This document shows, piece after piece, positions 17,794-26,566 of a DNA stretch of 64,000 nt. A model generated the notes under the pieces. It ran no database searches. It saw only the letters and a list, made by a program, of their open reading frames with translations, and had not been told where the DNA came from. The stretch is taken from NCBI GenBank assembly GCA_963709765.1, contig CAVPXL010000006.1:124001-188000 (forward strand), given 5' to 3'. The position numbers were made by a program, and so were the translations under genes. Origin of the DNA: Roseitranquillus sp963709765. GTDB taxonomy: Bacteria; Pseudomonadota; Alphaproteobacteria; Rhodobacterales; Rhodobacteraceae. Position 1 is the first letter of the stretch; each line of letters opens with the position of its first letter.

Positions 17794-18939
17794 ATGCCTC
17801 TAGACAGCTCTGCCCCGCTGAACTCACTCGGTATTGCGAAGCCGGTCTCCGAAACACGTGTGGTCGTCGCCATGTCTGGCGGCGTCGACAGTTCGGTCGT
17901 TGCGGCCGAACTGGCTGCCGAGGGTTACGATGTGGTGGGCGTCACGTTGCAGCTTTACGACCATGGGGCAGCCTTGGCGAAAAAGGGTGCCTGTTGCGCA
18001 GGTCGCGATATCCATGACGCGCGCCGGGTGGCCGAACGGATGGGTTTTCCTCACTACGTGCTCGACTACGAGAACGTGTTTCGCGACGCGGTAATCGACG
18101 AGTTCGCCGACAGCTACTTGTCCGGTGCCACTCCGGTCCCCTGTATCCGGTGCAACGAGAGGGTCAAATTTCGCGACCTTCTGGAAACGGCCAGGGATCT
18201 CGATGCGGATTGCATGGCGACTGGCCATTACATCCGCCGGCAGGTCGGGCCGGAGGGGCCGGAACTCCATCAGGCAGCCGACCCCGCTCGGGACCAATCC
18301 TACTTCCTCTTTTCGACCACGCCGGAACAATTGGCATATCTGCGTTTCCCGCTCGGCCGCCTCTCCTCGAAGGCGGAAACCCGTGCGCTCGCCGCCAGGC
18401 ATGGCCTCCCGGTCGCCGACAAGCCGGACAGTCAGGACATCTGTTTCGTGCCGAACGGCAACTATGCCAGTGTCATCGAAAAGCTTCGCCCGGGCGCGGC
18501 CGATCCAGGTCAGATCGTAGATGTGGACGGCCGCGAGCTCGGAGCCCACGACGGTGTGATCCACTACACGATCGGTCAACGGCGCGGTCTTGGCATCGGC
18601 GGCTTGTCCGATCCGCTTTATGTCGTGAAACTCGACGTGGAGAAGCGCCAGGTCGTGGTCGGTCCGAAATCCCTGCTCGCGACCCGGTGCGTCCCGGTGC
18701 GAGAGGTGAACTGGCTTGGCGACGGCACGTTCAACGCCAGTGTTGAGCACAGTATCTCGGTCAAGGTGCGGTCGACCCATGCCCCGCGGGAGGCGATACT
18801 CCGTCCGGTGAGCGACACCGAAGGAGTGGTTGAACTACTTTCTCCGGAAGAGGGCGTATCCCCCGGTCAAGCCTGCGTATTCTATGAAACTGGAAGTTCG
18901 CGCGTCCTGGGCGGCGGCTGGATCTGGCGCGGCCGCTAG
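17794..18939 (+). CDS. mnmA: tRNA-specific 2-thiouridylase MnmA
   Basis: A 381-aa ATP-dependent enzyme that thiolates U34 of Lys, Glu and Gln tRNAs. The PP-loop 'SGGVDSS' is at residues 28-34. The two catalytic cysteines fall at C120 in 'PCIRCNERVKF' and C217 in 'SQDICFVPNG'. The C-terminal beta domain carries 'HYTIGQRRGLGIG'. Full length. Divergent from sciP and convergent with lpxB, whose stop it overlaps by 4 bp. Confidence 0.95.
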   Translation: MPLDSSAPLNSLGIAKPVSETRVVVAMSGGVDSSVVAAELAAEGYDVVGVTLQLYDHGAALAKKGACCAGRDIHDARRVAERMGFPHYVLDYENVFRDAVIDEFADSYLSGATPVPCIRCNERVKFRDLLETARDLDADCMATGHYIRRQVGPEGPELHQAADPARDQSYFLFSTTPEQLAYLRFPLGRLSSKAETRALAARHGLPVADKPDSQDICFVPNGNYASVIEKLRPGAADPGQIVDVDGRELGAHDGVIHYTIGQRRGLGIGGLSDPLYVVKLDVEKRQVVVGPKSLLATRCVPVREVNWLGDGTFNASVEHSISVKVRSTHAPREAILRPVSDTEGVVELLSPEEGVSPGQACVFYETGSSRVLGGGWIWRGR

Positions 18940-20075
18940 AGGCCTCCAATTCCCTCCAGAACGGCGCGCGCGGCCCGAAGTCCCGGGGGAATTCCGCCGC
19001 GCCCCAGCTTCATCATCGTATCGCCGAGAACCGTCTCCTGCCGGCGGGGTTCCTCCAGCAGGGATACCAGAGCAGGAAAGATGAACTCGGCCTTGCAATC
19101 GGAGCCGAGGAATTCCGGCACCACCCGCGTTTCGGTCACCAGATTGACCAGCGTCACCGTATCGACGCGCAGCATCCGGGCGATGATCTGGCGCGAGAGC
19201 CAGTTCATGTCGTGTGCCACGATCATGGGCGTCCCAGCCGCTGCCAATTCCAGCGATACCGTGCCCGATTTGGTGAGCGCCACGTCGGCGGCACGAAACG
19301 CCGCCTGCTTTTCTTTCATCGCGCCGGCATTGATCAGAACGGGCGGTACGCGCCATACGCTGGTGTGGCGTTCGATCTCCTCTCTCCGCGAGGCCAGGGC
19401 GGGGATCACCGGGGTCAGTCGTGGATACCGCTCGGCCGCACGTCCGATCACGTCGCCGAAGATCGGCAACAGCCGTTGAACCTCGCTGTGCCGAGACCCG
19501 GGCAAGACCAGTACCATCGGATCGCCGGTCGCGTGATGTTCCCGGAATGATCGCACATCTTCGTCGCTGGCTTGCGGCGCCGTCGCGATCGGGTGGCCGA
19601 CAAAGGTGCAGCGGATACCCTCGGCCTCGAAGTAAGGCGGTTCGAACGGGAAAAGCGCAAGAACATGGTCAACGAGCGGTTTCAATTTCTTCGCACGCTT
19701 CAGACGCCAGGCCCAGACCGTGGGTGCAACGTAGTGAATCGTGTGAATTTGCGCAGCGGACCTGACCGTGCGTGCAACACGCCACGAGAAATCTGGCGAA
19801 TCGATCGTGATGAGGGCATCCGGGCGCGCCGCCACGGCCGCCGCCGCAGTTTGATCGATCCGACGCTTCAGATTGCGATAGCGAGGCAGGATTTCGGCGA
19901 TACCCATCACCGAAAGCTCTTCCATCGGAAAAAGGCTGCTCAACCCTTCCGCCGCCATCAGCGGACCGCCCACGCCCATGATCTCGAGATCAGGGTCGAG
20001 CTGGCGCAGTCCCGCGATGAGCGCCGCTCCCAGAGCGTCGCCCGAGGCCTCTCCCGCCGTCAGAAAGAAGCGCAT
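18936..20075 (-). CDS. lpxB: Lipid-A-disaccharide synthase LpxB
   Basis: A 379-aa membrane-associated glycosyltransferase (GT19) that condenses UDP-2,3-diacylglucosamine with lipid X to form the lipid A disaccharide. It begins with 'MRFFLTAGEASGD', the family N-terminus, which fixes the start at 20075 rather than the upstream in-frame codon at 20099. Later motifs are 'YVAPTVWAW', 'VGHPIA', 'LPGSRHSEV' and 'KSGTVSLELAAAGTPM'. It overlaps lpxI by 16 bp and is the last gene of the envelope run. Confidence 0.95.
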   Translation of the reverse strand: MRFFLTAGEASGDALGAALIAGLRQLDPDLEIMGVGGPLMAAEGLSSLFPMEELSVMGIAEILPRYRNLKRRIDQTAAAAVAARPDALITIDSPDFSWRVARTVRSAAQIHTIHYVAPTVWAWRLKRAKKLKPLVDHVLALFPFEPPYFEAEGIRCTFVGHPIATAPQASDEDVRSFREHHATGDPMVLVLPGSRHSEVQRLLPIFGDVIGRAAERYPRLTPVIPALASRREEIERHTSVWRVPPVLINAGAMKEKQAAFRAADVALTKSGTVSLELAAAGTPMIVAHDMNWLSRQIIARMLRVDTVTLVNLVTETRVVPEFLGSDCKAEFIFPALVSLLEEPRRQETVLGDTMMKLGRGGIPPGLRAARAVLEGIGGL

Positions 20076-20896
20076 GAGGTTTCCGGGGCCAGAACCCAAA
20101 GGAATAGCCCCGCCGCCTCGGCTTCCGCAAGAACGTCATCGGAATCGAGAACGAGAACCCCGTCCTTCTCCACGACCAACCCGGCCAAGCCCGCTGCAGC
20201 GACATTGCGCACGGTCTCCGGTCCGATTGCGGGCAGATCTACGCGCCGATCCTGCTTCGCCTTCGGCGCCTTGAAGAAGATCCCCTTTCCGTCGGCCGGA
20301 TCAGGTCGCCACGGCGCCGAGCGTTCCTGCAATTGCCGCAGCATCCAGTCCGTCCCCGGCGCCGCCTCGACGGCAAGGGCCTGCCCCTGAGCCACGACGC
20401 AGCCTTGTCCCACATCGACCGCGCCGAGGGCCTCGACGATGAGGCGCGCGCGTCTGGCGTCGGCTTCGTCTTGCGGCCCTGGCTGCCTCACCGTCGCCAC
20501 CCCGGCCTCCGGCAAGAGGTCCGGCGCGATGTCCTGGGCCGTCGCGATGGCGAAACCGTTTTCCTCGAAAAGGGTCAGCACGAACCTCAGGGTCGCGTCG
20601 TCCCCATCGCGAAGCGCGGACAACAATCGCGGCGCCGCTTTCGCGGTGAACGGATCGAGACGCGCCGGATCGAAGGGCGGACGCCGCATCGCGCCGGCAA
20701 ACACGACCTCGTCCACGTCGGCCTTCCGGAGGTCGTCCATCAATTCCCCCAGGCGCTCGACGCGGAATGCGGTCACCGACCGATGGCCTTGACCGAACCC
20801 GACACCTTCCGGGCTTCGCAGCACGGCCGCGTCGCCCGACCGGTCCGCGAGAATGTCGGGCAGTCGTCCGCTGCCGCCGATAATCGCCCGCCGCAC
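20060..20896 (-). CDS. lpxI: UDP-2,3-diacylglucosamine pyrophosphatase LpxI
   Basis: A 278-aa protein of the DUF1009/LpxI family, the alphaproteobacterial replacement for LpxH, cleaving UDP-2,3-diacylglucosamine to lipid X. Signs are the N-terminal 'IIGGSGRLPDILAD', the central 'VDEVVFAGAMRRPPFDP' and the C-terminal 'DLPAIGPETVRNVAAAGLAGLVVE'. GTG start at 20896. It sits exactly between lpxA and lpxB, as expected for this pathway variant. The lpxA frame in the given sequence runs on through the first two thirds of this gene in another frame (see lpxA). Confidence 0.93.
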   Translation of the reverse strand: MRRAIIGGSGRLPDILADRSGDAAVLRSPEGVGFGQGHRSVTAFRVERLGELMDDLRKADVDEVVFAGAMRRPPFDPARLDPFTAKAAPRLLSALRDGDDATLRFVLTLFEENGFAIATAQDIAPDLLPEAGVATVRQPGPQDEADARRARLIVEALGAVDVGQGCVVAQGQALAVEAAPGTDWMLRQLQERSAPWRPDPADGKGIFFKAPKAKQDRRVDLPAIGPETVRNVAAAGLAGLVVEKDGVLVLDSDDVLAEAEAAGLFLWVLAPETSCASF

Positions 20897-20899
20897 CGG

Positions 20900-21695
20900 T
20901 CAGCTCGGAGTTCAGGAAGGAACGATCACTCTGATCGAGTATGAAGTCGGAGATATGTCTCACATATGCGCTGTCGCTGTCCCCGGCGAGGCGCCGCGCG
21001 CGATCCAGGAACGTGCCCTCGCCCTGCGCGAGCATCTGATAGGCCGCCCGCATCGCCGTGATATCGGACCTCGCGACCCCCCGGCGTTTCAGGCCGACGA
21101 GGTTCAATCCATCCAGGGCCCCGCGTGGACCCTGCACGAGGCCGTAGGGAATGACGTCGTTGGTCACCATCGTGACCGCCCCGATGATCGCGCCACGTCC
21201 GATGCGCACCCATTGGTGAACGCCTGAAAGCCCGCCGATGATGACGTCGTCCTCGATCACCACGTGACCGGCGAGCGCGCCCTGGTTGGCCACGATCACG
21301 CGACTGCCGACTTGCGCGTCATGTCCCACATGCGCGCCGGTCATGAAGAGGCAGTCGTCCCCGACACGGGTTATGCCGCCGCCGCCTTCGGTGCCGGAAT
21401 TCATCGTGACGCCCTCGCGGATGCGACAGCGCGCGCCGACCACGAGCCGCGTGTCTTCGCCCCGATACTTGAGATCCTGCGGCACCTCGCCGATGCACGC
21501 GAAGGGGTAGATCTCGGTCTGCGCGCCGACTTCCGTATCTCCGGTGACCACCGCGTGGCTCTTGATGATTGCGCCGGAACCGATCCGGACCTTGCTTCCG
21601 ATCACGCAGAACGGGCCCACCCTCACGCCGTCGGCCAATTCCGCGCCGGACTCGACGATGGCGGTGGGGTGAATCTCGACGCCCGGATTGTCCAT
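20900..21695 (-). CDS. lpxA: Acyl-ACP--UDP-GlcNAc O-acyltransferase LpxA, stop lost by probable indel
   Basis: First enzyme of lipid A synthesis, a left-handed beta-helix of hexapeptide repeats ('GDTEVGAQTEIYPFACIGEVPQ', 'GAHVGHDAQVGSRVIVANQG'), with the catalytic His in 'GAHVGHD'. The C-terminal helical region ends at 'DRSFLNSE', residue 264, a normal family length. In the sequence as given the frame continues without a stop to 20301 (464 aa), overlapping lpxI antiphase. One extra base just before 20902 would instead give TGA at 20902-20900, four bases before the lpxI GTG. I therefore give the corrected span. It starts 5 bp after the fabZ stop. Confidence 0.85.
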
Positions 21696-21699
21696 GGCG

Positions 21700-22155
21700 T
21701 CAGGCTTGCAGGTCCATCATGGCGGTGAACTCGGCCTCGGCCGCCAGATCGCCGTCCACCGTGGCGCGTCCGGAGAATTTCCAGACTTTCCCGCCCCCAC
21801 GCTTCGTCCTGATGTCCATCCTCAAGACATCCCCCGGGCCGACCTTGCGGCGAAACTTCACGCTGTCGATCGCCATGAAGTAGACGAGCATGTCCTTGTC
21901 GGCGAGATCCTTGGCCACGCCCACCATCACCGCGGCCGTCTGGGCCATCGCTTCGACGATCAGGACGCCCGGCATGATCGGCACGTCCGGGAAATGCCCC
22001 TGGAATTGCGGTTCGTTTGCGGTGACGGCCTTGATGCCCACACAGCTTTCGGTGCCCTCGATATCTTCAACCCGATCGACGAGCAAAAAGGGATACCGAT
22101 GCGGAATGATGCGGCGGATCAGGTCGATGTCGGCGCTTCGGGCAGTGTCGCTCAT
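21700..22155 (-). CDS. fabZ: 3-hydroxyacyl-ACP dehydratase FabZ
   Basis: A 151-aa hot-dog-fold dehydratase of fatty-acid synthesis. The active-site His is H54 in 'FQGHFPDVPIMPG' and the catalytic Glu is E68 in 'LIVEAMAQ'. 'IPHRYPFLLVDRV' near residues 17-29 is the family N-terminal signature. The start at 22155 ('MSDTARSADIDL') is chosen; the open frame upstream is not conserved. It supplies acyl chains near lpxA, the usual arrangement. lpxD, often present between skp and fabZ, is absent here. Confidence 0.95.
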   Translation of the reverse strand: MSDTARSADIDLIRRIIPHRYPFLLVDRVEDIEGTESCVGIKAVTANEPQFQGHFPDVPIMPGVLIVEAMAQTAAVMVGVAKDLADKDMLVYFMAIDSVKFRRKVGPGDVLRMDIRTKRGGGKVWKFSGRATVDGDLAAEAEFTAMMDLQA

Positions 22156-22219
22156 CGCATGTCTCCGCTTTTGAAGCCTGCATTTGCCTACCAATCGAGG
22201 CGGTCCGGGGCAAGCGCGG

Positions 22220-22765
22220 CTAGTTCTCGGGATCTGCCGTCGGTTCGCCCGAGGGCGGGTCCTGCGCCTCCATCCTGGCGATCACCGCGTCCGTTATGTC
22301 GATCAATTCCGCCGACAGAAAGACGTCGCGCCGCTCCAGCACAACGAGTGCACCGCGTTCGCGCACGATTTCCGAAAGGACCGGCACGATCTCCTGCACG
22401 AAGTTCTTGCGACGCTCGTCGCGGGTTCGGGCAATCGCCCGCGCCTTCTCGTCCTGCTGGTCGCGCAGACTCTGGACCTTGACGTCGAAGGCATTGGCCA
22501 GCTCGCGGAACGCCTCGGGCGTATGGTCGGCACGCTCTTCGGTCAGCGCCCGTTCCTCGGCGATGAGTTGCGTCTCGATCTCGCGGTTCTCCGCGGCAAG
22601 TGCGGCTGATTGCGCCTCGATCTCGGCGGTCGCCTCCTCGCCGATGCGGCTCTCGGAAAAGACCCGCTCCTGATCGACGATCAGAACCGGGCTCTTGAAC
22701 TCCTGCGCAGCCGCGCCGCTACAGGCGAGCCCGGCCGCGACCACCAGCGCGCCCGCCCACCGCAT
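22220..22765 (-). CDS. skp: OmpH/Skp-family periplasmic chaperone
   Basis: A 181-aa secreted protein. It has a signal peptide (residues 1-20, cleavage near 'GAAA-QEF') and then 'PVLIVDQERVFSESRIG', the OmpH/Skp N-terminus, followed by a long charged coiled coil (about residues 40-135) that forms the chaperone tentacles. The ATG at 22765 overlaps the bamA stop as TGATG, so it is coupled to bamA and delivers outer-membrane proteins to it. The frame continues upstream inside bamA but that part is not conserved. Confidence 0.9.
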   Translation of the reverse strand: MRWAGALVVAAGLACSGAAAQEFKSPVLIVDQERVFSESRIGEEATAEIEAQSAALAAENREIETQLIAEERALTEERADHTPEAFRELANAFDVKVQSLRDQQDEKARAIARTRDERRKNFVQEIVPVLSEIVRERGALVVLERRDVFLSAELIDITDAVIARMEAQDPPSGEPTADPEN

Positions 22766-25098
22766 CAGAATGCGGTCGAGATTGTGAACTGGAAGTTCTG
22801 CTCCTCGTCGTAATCCTCCTTGACCAGAGGTTTGGAGAAGTTGAACCGCAGCGGCCCCAGCGGGGTCGTCCAGAAGAGCGAGACGCCGATTGACGCACGC
22901 AGCGCGAAATCGTCGTCGACCAGTTCGAGGCCGTCGCTTCCGTCGGCGCCACCGTCGATATTGTCGAGGCTCCACACTGAACCGACATCGACGAAGGCAC
23001 CGCCCCGCACGCCGTATTCCTCCGGCACGCCGAGCGGGAATTCCGCTTCGAACCGGGCAACCGCATAGACGTTCCCGCCGAGCACATCGTCATTGCCGAC
23101 GTTGAGATCGCGCGGCCCCAGTCCCTTCGGCTCGAATCCGCGCAGCTGGCGTGACGACAGGAAGAAGCGGTCGGTCAGCCTGCTGTCGCCCTCCAGCATG
23201 TTGATCGCCCCGCCTTCGAGGGTCGCGCGCAATGTCACCTCCTCGTTGCGGATCAGGCGCTGGCCGGTCAGCTCGGCGGTGGTTTTCACATACTTGTTGT
23301 CGCCACCAAGCCCCGCCAGGTCCTGGCTGAACCGGAAGAGAATGCCGCGCGTCGGGTCGATGCCGGTGCGCCGCGTGTCCCAGCTGTAGGTGTAGCCGAG
23401 CGCGCTGGTCGTCCGGGTGCCCGCTTCGGCCTTCAGGATCGGCGAGCTGTCCTCGTCCACGTTCGAGATCTCTTCGCTGCCGATGCTGTAGCGCACCGTC
23501 AGGCGTCCGTTCTCGCTCACCGGGAAGGTCAGTCCCGGGCTGACGGAAATGATCGTCGTGTCATAATAGGCGTTGTCGCGATCCGAGGTCGCATAGACGG
23601 CGTCGAACCGGAAGGCGACGTCCCGCGCCAGGATCGACGGTTCGATGAAGGTCAGCCGCGAGGTCGCGTTGTCGGCCCCGGTATTGAGGTCGAACCGCAG
23701 CGTCTGGCCGCGCCCGAGGAAGTTGCGTTCGGAGAACCCGAGCGACAGGCCGAGTCCCGCATCGGTGCCGTAGCTTGCGCCGAACGAAAGGGAGCCGGTC
23801 GGCTGCTCTTCGACGTTCACGTCCACGATCACGCGGTTGGCCGACGAGCCCTCGACCGCGTTGACGTCGACGTTGCTGAAGTAGTTGAGCGCACGGATGC
23901 GTTCGGCCGCGGCGCGGATCTCGCGCGGGTTGAACGGGTCGCCTTCGACCGTCTTGAACTCACGGCGAACCACGCGGTCGAGGGTTGCCTGATTGCCCTC
24001 GATATCGATCCGCTCGACAAATATTCGCGGCCCGCGGGTGATGAAGAACTGCACATCCAGCGTCAGGTCACGGTCGTTGCGCGTCACGCGCGGCTCGACC
24101 CGGACGAAATCGAGGCCCTTCCGGGTTGCGAGGCGTTCCATCCGCGTGATCGTGTTCTCGACGTCGGTCGGGGTGTAGGTCCGGCCCGGACGGATCCTGG
24201 ACACCCCGAGAAACTCGCTGGTGTCGATCCCCGGCAGATCGGTCCCCACCGTGATCCGGCCGAAATCGAAGGACTGACCTTCCTGCACGTTCCAGGTAAT
24301 GAAGGTGGCATCGCGTTCGCGAGTGAGTTCTGTGTTGACGTCGAGGATGCGGAAATCGACGTAACCCCTGGAAAGATAGAAGTCTCTCAGGAGTTGTCTG
24401 TCGAAGTCGATGCGTTCCGGGATGAATGTGTCGCGCTGGATCAGTCGACGCAGCAGCCCCGCCTGCTTGGTGGCCAGCACCCGGCGCAGGCGCGTATCGG
24501 AAAACGCGCGGTTGCCGACGAACGAGATCCGCTCGTTCTCGACCACGCGCGCCTCATCGACTTCGAAGACGAGGTCCAACCGGTTCTGCGAACGACGGAT
24601 GATCTTCGGTTGGACGCTGGCAGAGAGGCGGCCGCCCTGGCGGTAGAGCTCGGCGATTCGTCCGGCATCGGCCTCGGCCACGGCAGGCGAATACACCCGC
24701 CGCTCCTGCGATTCGAGCACCGCGGCCAACGTCTCGTCGTCGAGCCGCCGATTGCCTTCGATCGAGACCTGGCCGATCGTCGGCCACTCCTCGACCCGGA
24801 TGACCAGAGTGTTCCCTTGCGGCACCAGCTCGACGCGTTCGAAGAGTCGTGAGGCCACAAGCCGCTGATAGGCGTCGTTAAGTTCCGCCGCGGAAAGTGT
24901 CTCGCCGCGTTCGATGCGGGCGTAATCCAGGATTGTCGCCGGCTCGATCTGTTCGGCGCCCTCGATCGACACCCGCGAGAAACTGTAGGATTGTGCGTAG
25001 ATCGGGACCGCCAAAAGTGCCAGCGCCGTCCCCGTTGCCAGCATACCCCTCAGACCTCGCCGCGCCGTGCGCCTGCGGATCTCGCGTGTCCTGCCCAT
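22765..25098 (-). CDS. bamA: Outer-membrane protein assembly factor BamA
   Basis: A 777-aa Omp85 protein that inserts beta-barrels into the outer membrane. A basic signal peptide spans residues 1-35 (cleavage near 'PIYAQS'). Five POTRA repeats follow, for example 'VSIEGAEQIEPATILDY', 'ISFVGNRAFSDTRLRRVL' and 'IDIEGNQATLDRVVRREF'. A C-terminal barrel contains 'RQLRGFEPKGLGPRD', the conserved lid-lock (V/I)RGF/Y-like loop, and ends in the aromatic 'FTISTAF'. Part of the rseP-bamA-skp-fabZ-lpxA order shared by many proteobacteria. Confidence 0.96.
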   Translation of the reverse strand: MGRTREIRRRTARRGLRGMLATGTALALLAVPIYAQSYSFSRVSIEGAEQIEPATILDYARIERGETLSAAELNDAYQRLVASRLFERVELVPQGNTLVIRVEEWPTIGQVSIEGNRRLDDETLAAVLESQERRVYSPAVAEADAGRIAELYRQGGRLSASVQPKIIRRSQNRLDLVFEVDEARVVENERISFVGNRAFSDTRLRRVLATKQAGLLRRLIQRDTFIPERIDFDRQLLRDFYLSRGYVDFRILDVNTELTRERDATFITWNVQEGQSFDFGRITVGTDLPGIDTSEFLGVSRIRPGRTYTPTDVENTITRMERLATRKGLDFVRVEPRVTRNDRDLTLDVQFFITRGPRIFVERIDIEGNQATLDRVVRREFKTVEGDPFNPREIRAAAERIRALNYFSNVDVNAVEGSSANRVIVDVNVEEQPTGSLSFGASYGTDAGLGLSLGFSERNFLGRGQTLRFDLNTGADNATSRLTFIEPSILARDVAFRFDAVYATSDRDNAYYDTTIISVSPGLTFPVSENGRLTVRYSIGSEEISNVDEDSSPILKAEAGTRTTSALGYTYSWDTRRTGIDPTRGILFRFSQDLAGLGGDNKYVKTTAELTGQRLIRNEEVTLRATLEGGAINMLEGDSRLTDRFFLSSRQLRGFEPKGLGPRDLNVGNDDVLGGNVYAVARFEAEFPLGVPEEYGVRGGAFVDVGSVWSLDNIDGGADGSDGLELVDDDFALRASIGVSLFWTTPLGPLRFNFSKPLVKEDYDEEQNFQFTISTAF

Positions 25099-25228
25099 GA
25101 CCGTCCCGCCCTCTAGTTTGTTGGCGACCGGCCTACCACATGATGTGGCCTTGTCAAAAGCGACGACACCGTTTCAGCCCTCAATCCGGTCCGCCGTTGC
25201 CGGGACGCTGCGCTCGCGCGCAAGGCGA

Positions 25229-26566
25229 TCAGGGGCAAAGCAGATCGTTGGCCAGTGCGAACGCCATGAGGCTCAGCATCAGCGTCAGTCCGACCGTCAT
25301 CGCCACCCGCAGGGCCCGGTCGCTCGGTGGCCGGCCGGAAATCGCCTCGTAGGCGTGGAACATCAGGTGACCGCCGTCGAGGACCGGAATCGGGAACAGG
25401 TTGAGGAGTCCGACGGCCGCCGACAGCACCGCGATGAACCAGACGAAGCTCAGCCCGCCCTGTGAGGCCGCCTGCCCGCTTGTCTGCGCGATGGTGATCG
25501 GGCCAGACAGATTGCACGACGAGATCGCGCCGGCCGCCATGTGATAGATGCCCGACAGGCTCGAGCGGATGATGAAGTACGTCTCGCTCACCCCGTAGGA
25601 CAGCGCCGCGCCGAGGCCCGGCGTCCGTGTCTCGGGCGAGAAGAACAGCCCGCCCGATACGCCGATCAGCCAGCGCGTCTCGAAACCGCCGTCGGCCCGC
25701 GGCAGGTCCATCCGGCGCGGCACAAGTACCATGTCCTGCACGGTATCGTCGCGCCACACCTGCAACGTCACCGGCGTGCCTTCGCTAGCCTCGATCGCGC
25801 GGCGCAGATCGTCGAACGCGACGATCGGTTCGCCCTCGACGGCGACGATGACGTCGCCGGCGCGCAGGTCCACGTCGGCGGCAGCGGAATCAGGCGTCAC
25901 CGCGCCCACCACCGGCGGGTAGGGATAGGGTCCCGATACCGTCATGGACCGCCCGTCGCGCTCGACCCTGTAGTCGAGCGGCGACGTCTTCGGCAGCTCT
26001 GCAAGGAAATCGCCAAACGCCTCGATCGAGGGGGTCTCGGTCCCGGCGATGGACACGATCCGGTCGCCCGGTTGAAGGAAGACTTCACCAGGCATCGGCC
26101 GCAACTGGTCGATGGTCAGCGGCTCCGCAGCAACGCCCCGAAACATCAGGATCGCGGCGAAAACGAGGATCGACATCACGAAGTTGAACGCGGGCCCTGC
26201 TGCCACCGTCGCTGCGCGCGCCCAGAGCGGCGCCCCCTGCATCGTGCGCCGTCGACTTTCCGGAGGCAGTGCTGCGACCGCCGCATCGTCGCGGCCGGCA
26301 CTTGCGGCGTCCGCATCGCCCAGGAACTTGACGTAGCCTCCGAGCGGCAGGGCGGCGACCTGCCAGCGCGTGCCCCGGCCGTCGACCCGGCTGAACAGAA
26401 CGGGACCGAACCCGATCGAGAACACCTCGGCGTCGATCCCGCTCCAGCGCCCGACGATATAATGTCCGAATTCGTGGACGGCGACGATGATCGACAGGGC
26501 GACCACGAAGGCCGCCAGCGTCCATAACGCGCTTCCGAAGCTCGGCACCAGTCCGATCAGGTCCAT
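25229..26566 (-). CDS. rseP: Site-2 intramembrane metalloprotease RseP
   Basis: A 445-aa inner-membrane zinc protease that cuts anti-sigma factors and remnant signal peptides. The zinc motif HEFGH is at residues 31-35 in the first membrane helix and the second metal ligand region is 'NLFPIPVLDGGHL' in the C-terminal half. Two PDZ domains lie between ('QPGDRIVSIAGT', 'RAGDVIVAVEGEPI'). Its ATG lies within the last codons of the corrected dxr frame (10-bp overlap), so the genes are coupled. Confidence 0.95.
   Translation of the reverse strand: MDLIGLVPSFGSALWTLAAFVVALSIIVAVHEFGHYIVGRWSGIDAEVFSIGFGPVLFSRVDGRGTRWQVAALPLGGYVKFLGDADAASAGRDDAAVAALPPESRRRTMQGAPLWARAATVAAGPAFNFVMSILVFAAILMFRGVAAEPLTIDQLRPMPGEVFLQPGDRIVSIAGTETPSIEAFGDFLAELPKTSPLDYRVERDGRSMTVSGPYPYPPVVGAVTPDSAAADVDLRAGDVIVAVEGEPIVAFDDLRRAIEASEGTPVTLQVWRDDTVQDMVLVPRRMDLPRADGGFETRWLIGVSGGLFFSPETRTPGLGAALSYGVSETYFIIRSSLSGIYHMAAGAISSCNLSGPITIAQTSGQAASQGGLSFVWFIAVLSAAVGLLNLFPIPVLDGGHLMFHAYEAISGRPPSDRALRVAMTVGLTLMLSLMAFALANDLLCP

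Noticed and set aside
20301..20900. A genuine LpxA fusion or second domain encoded downstream of lpxA
   Set aside because: The extra residues are basic, low-complexity and antiphase to the well-conserved lpxI gene; a stop lost by indel explains it better.
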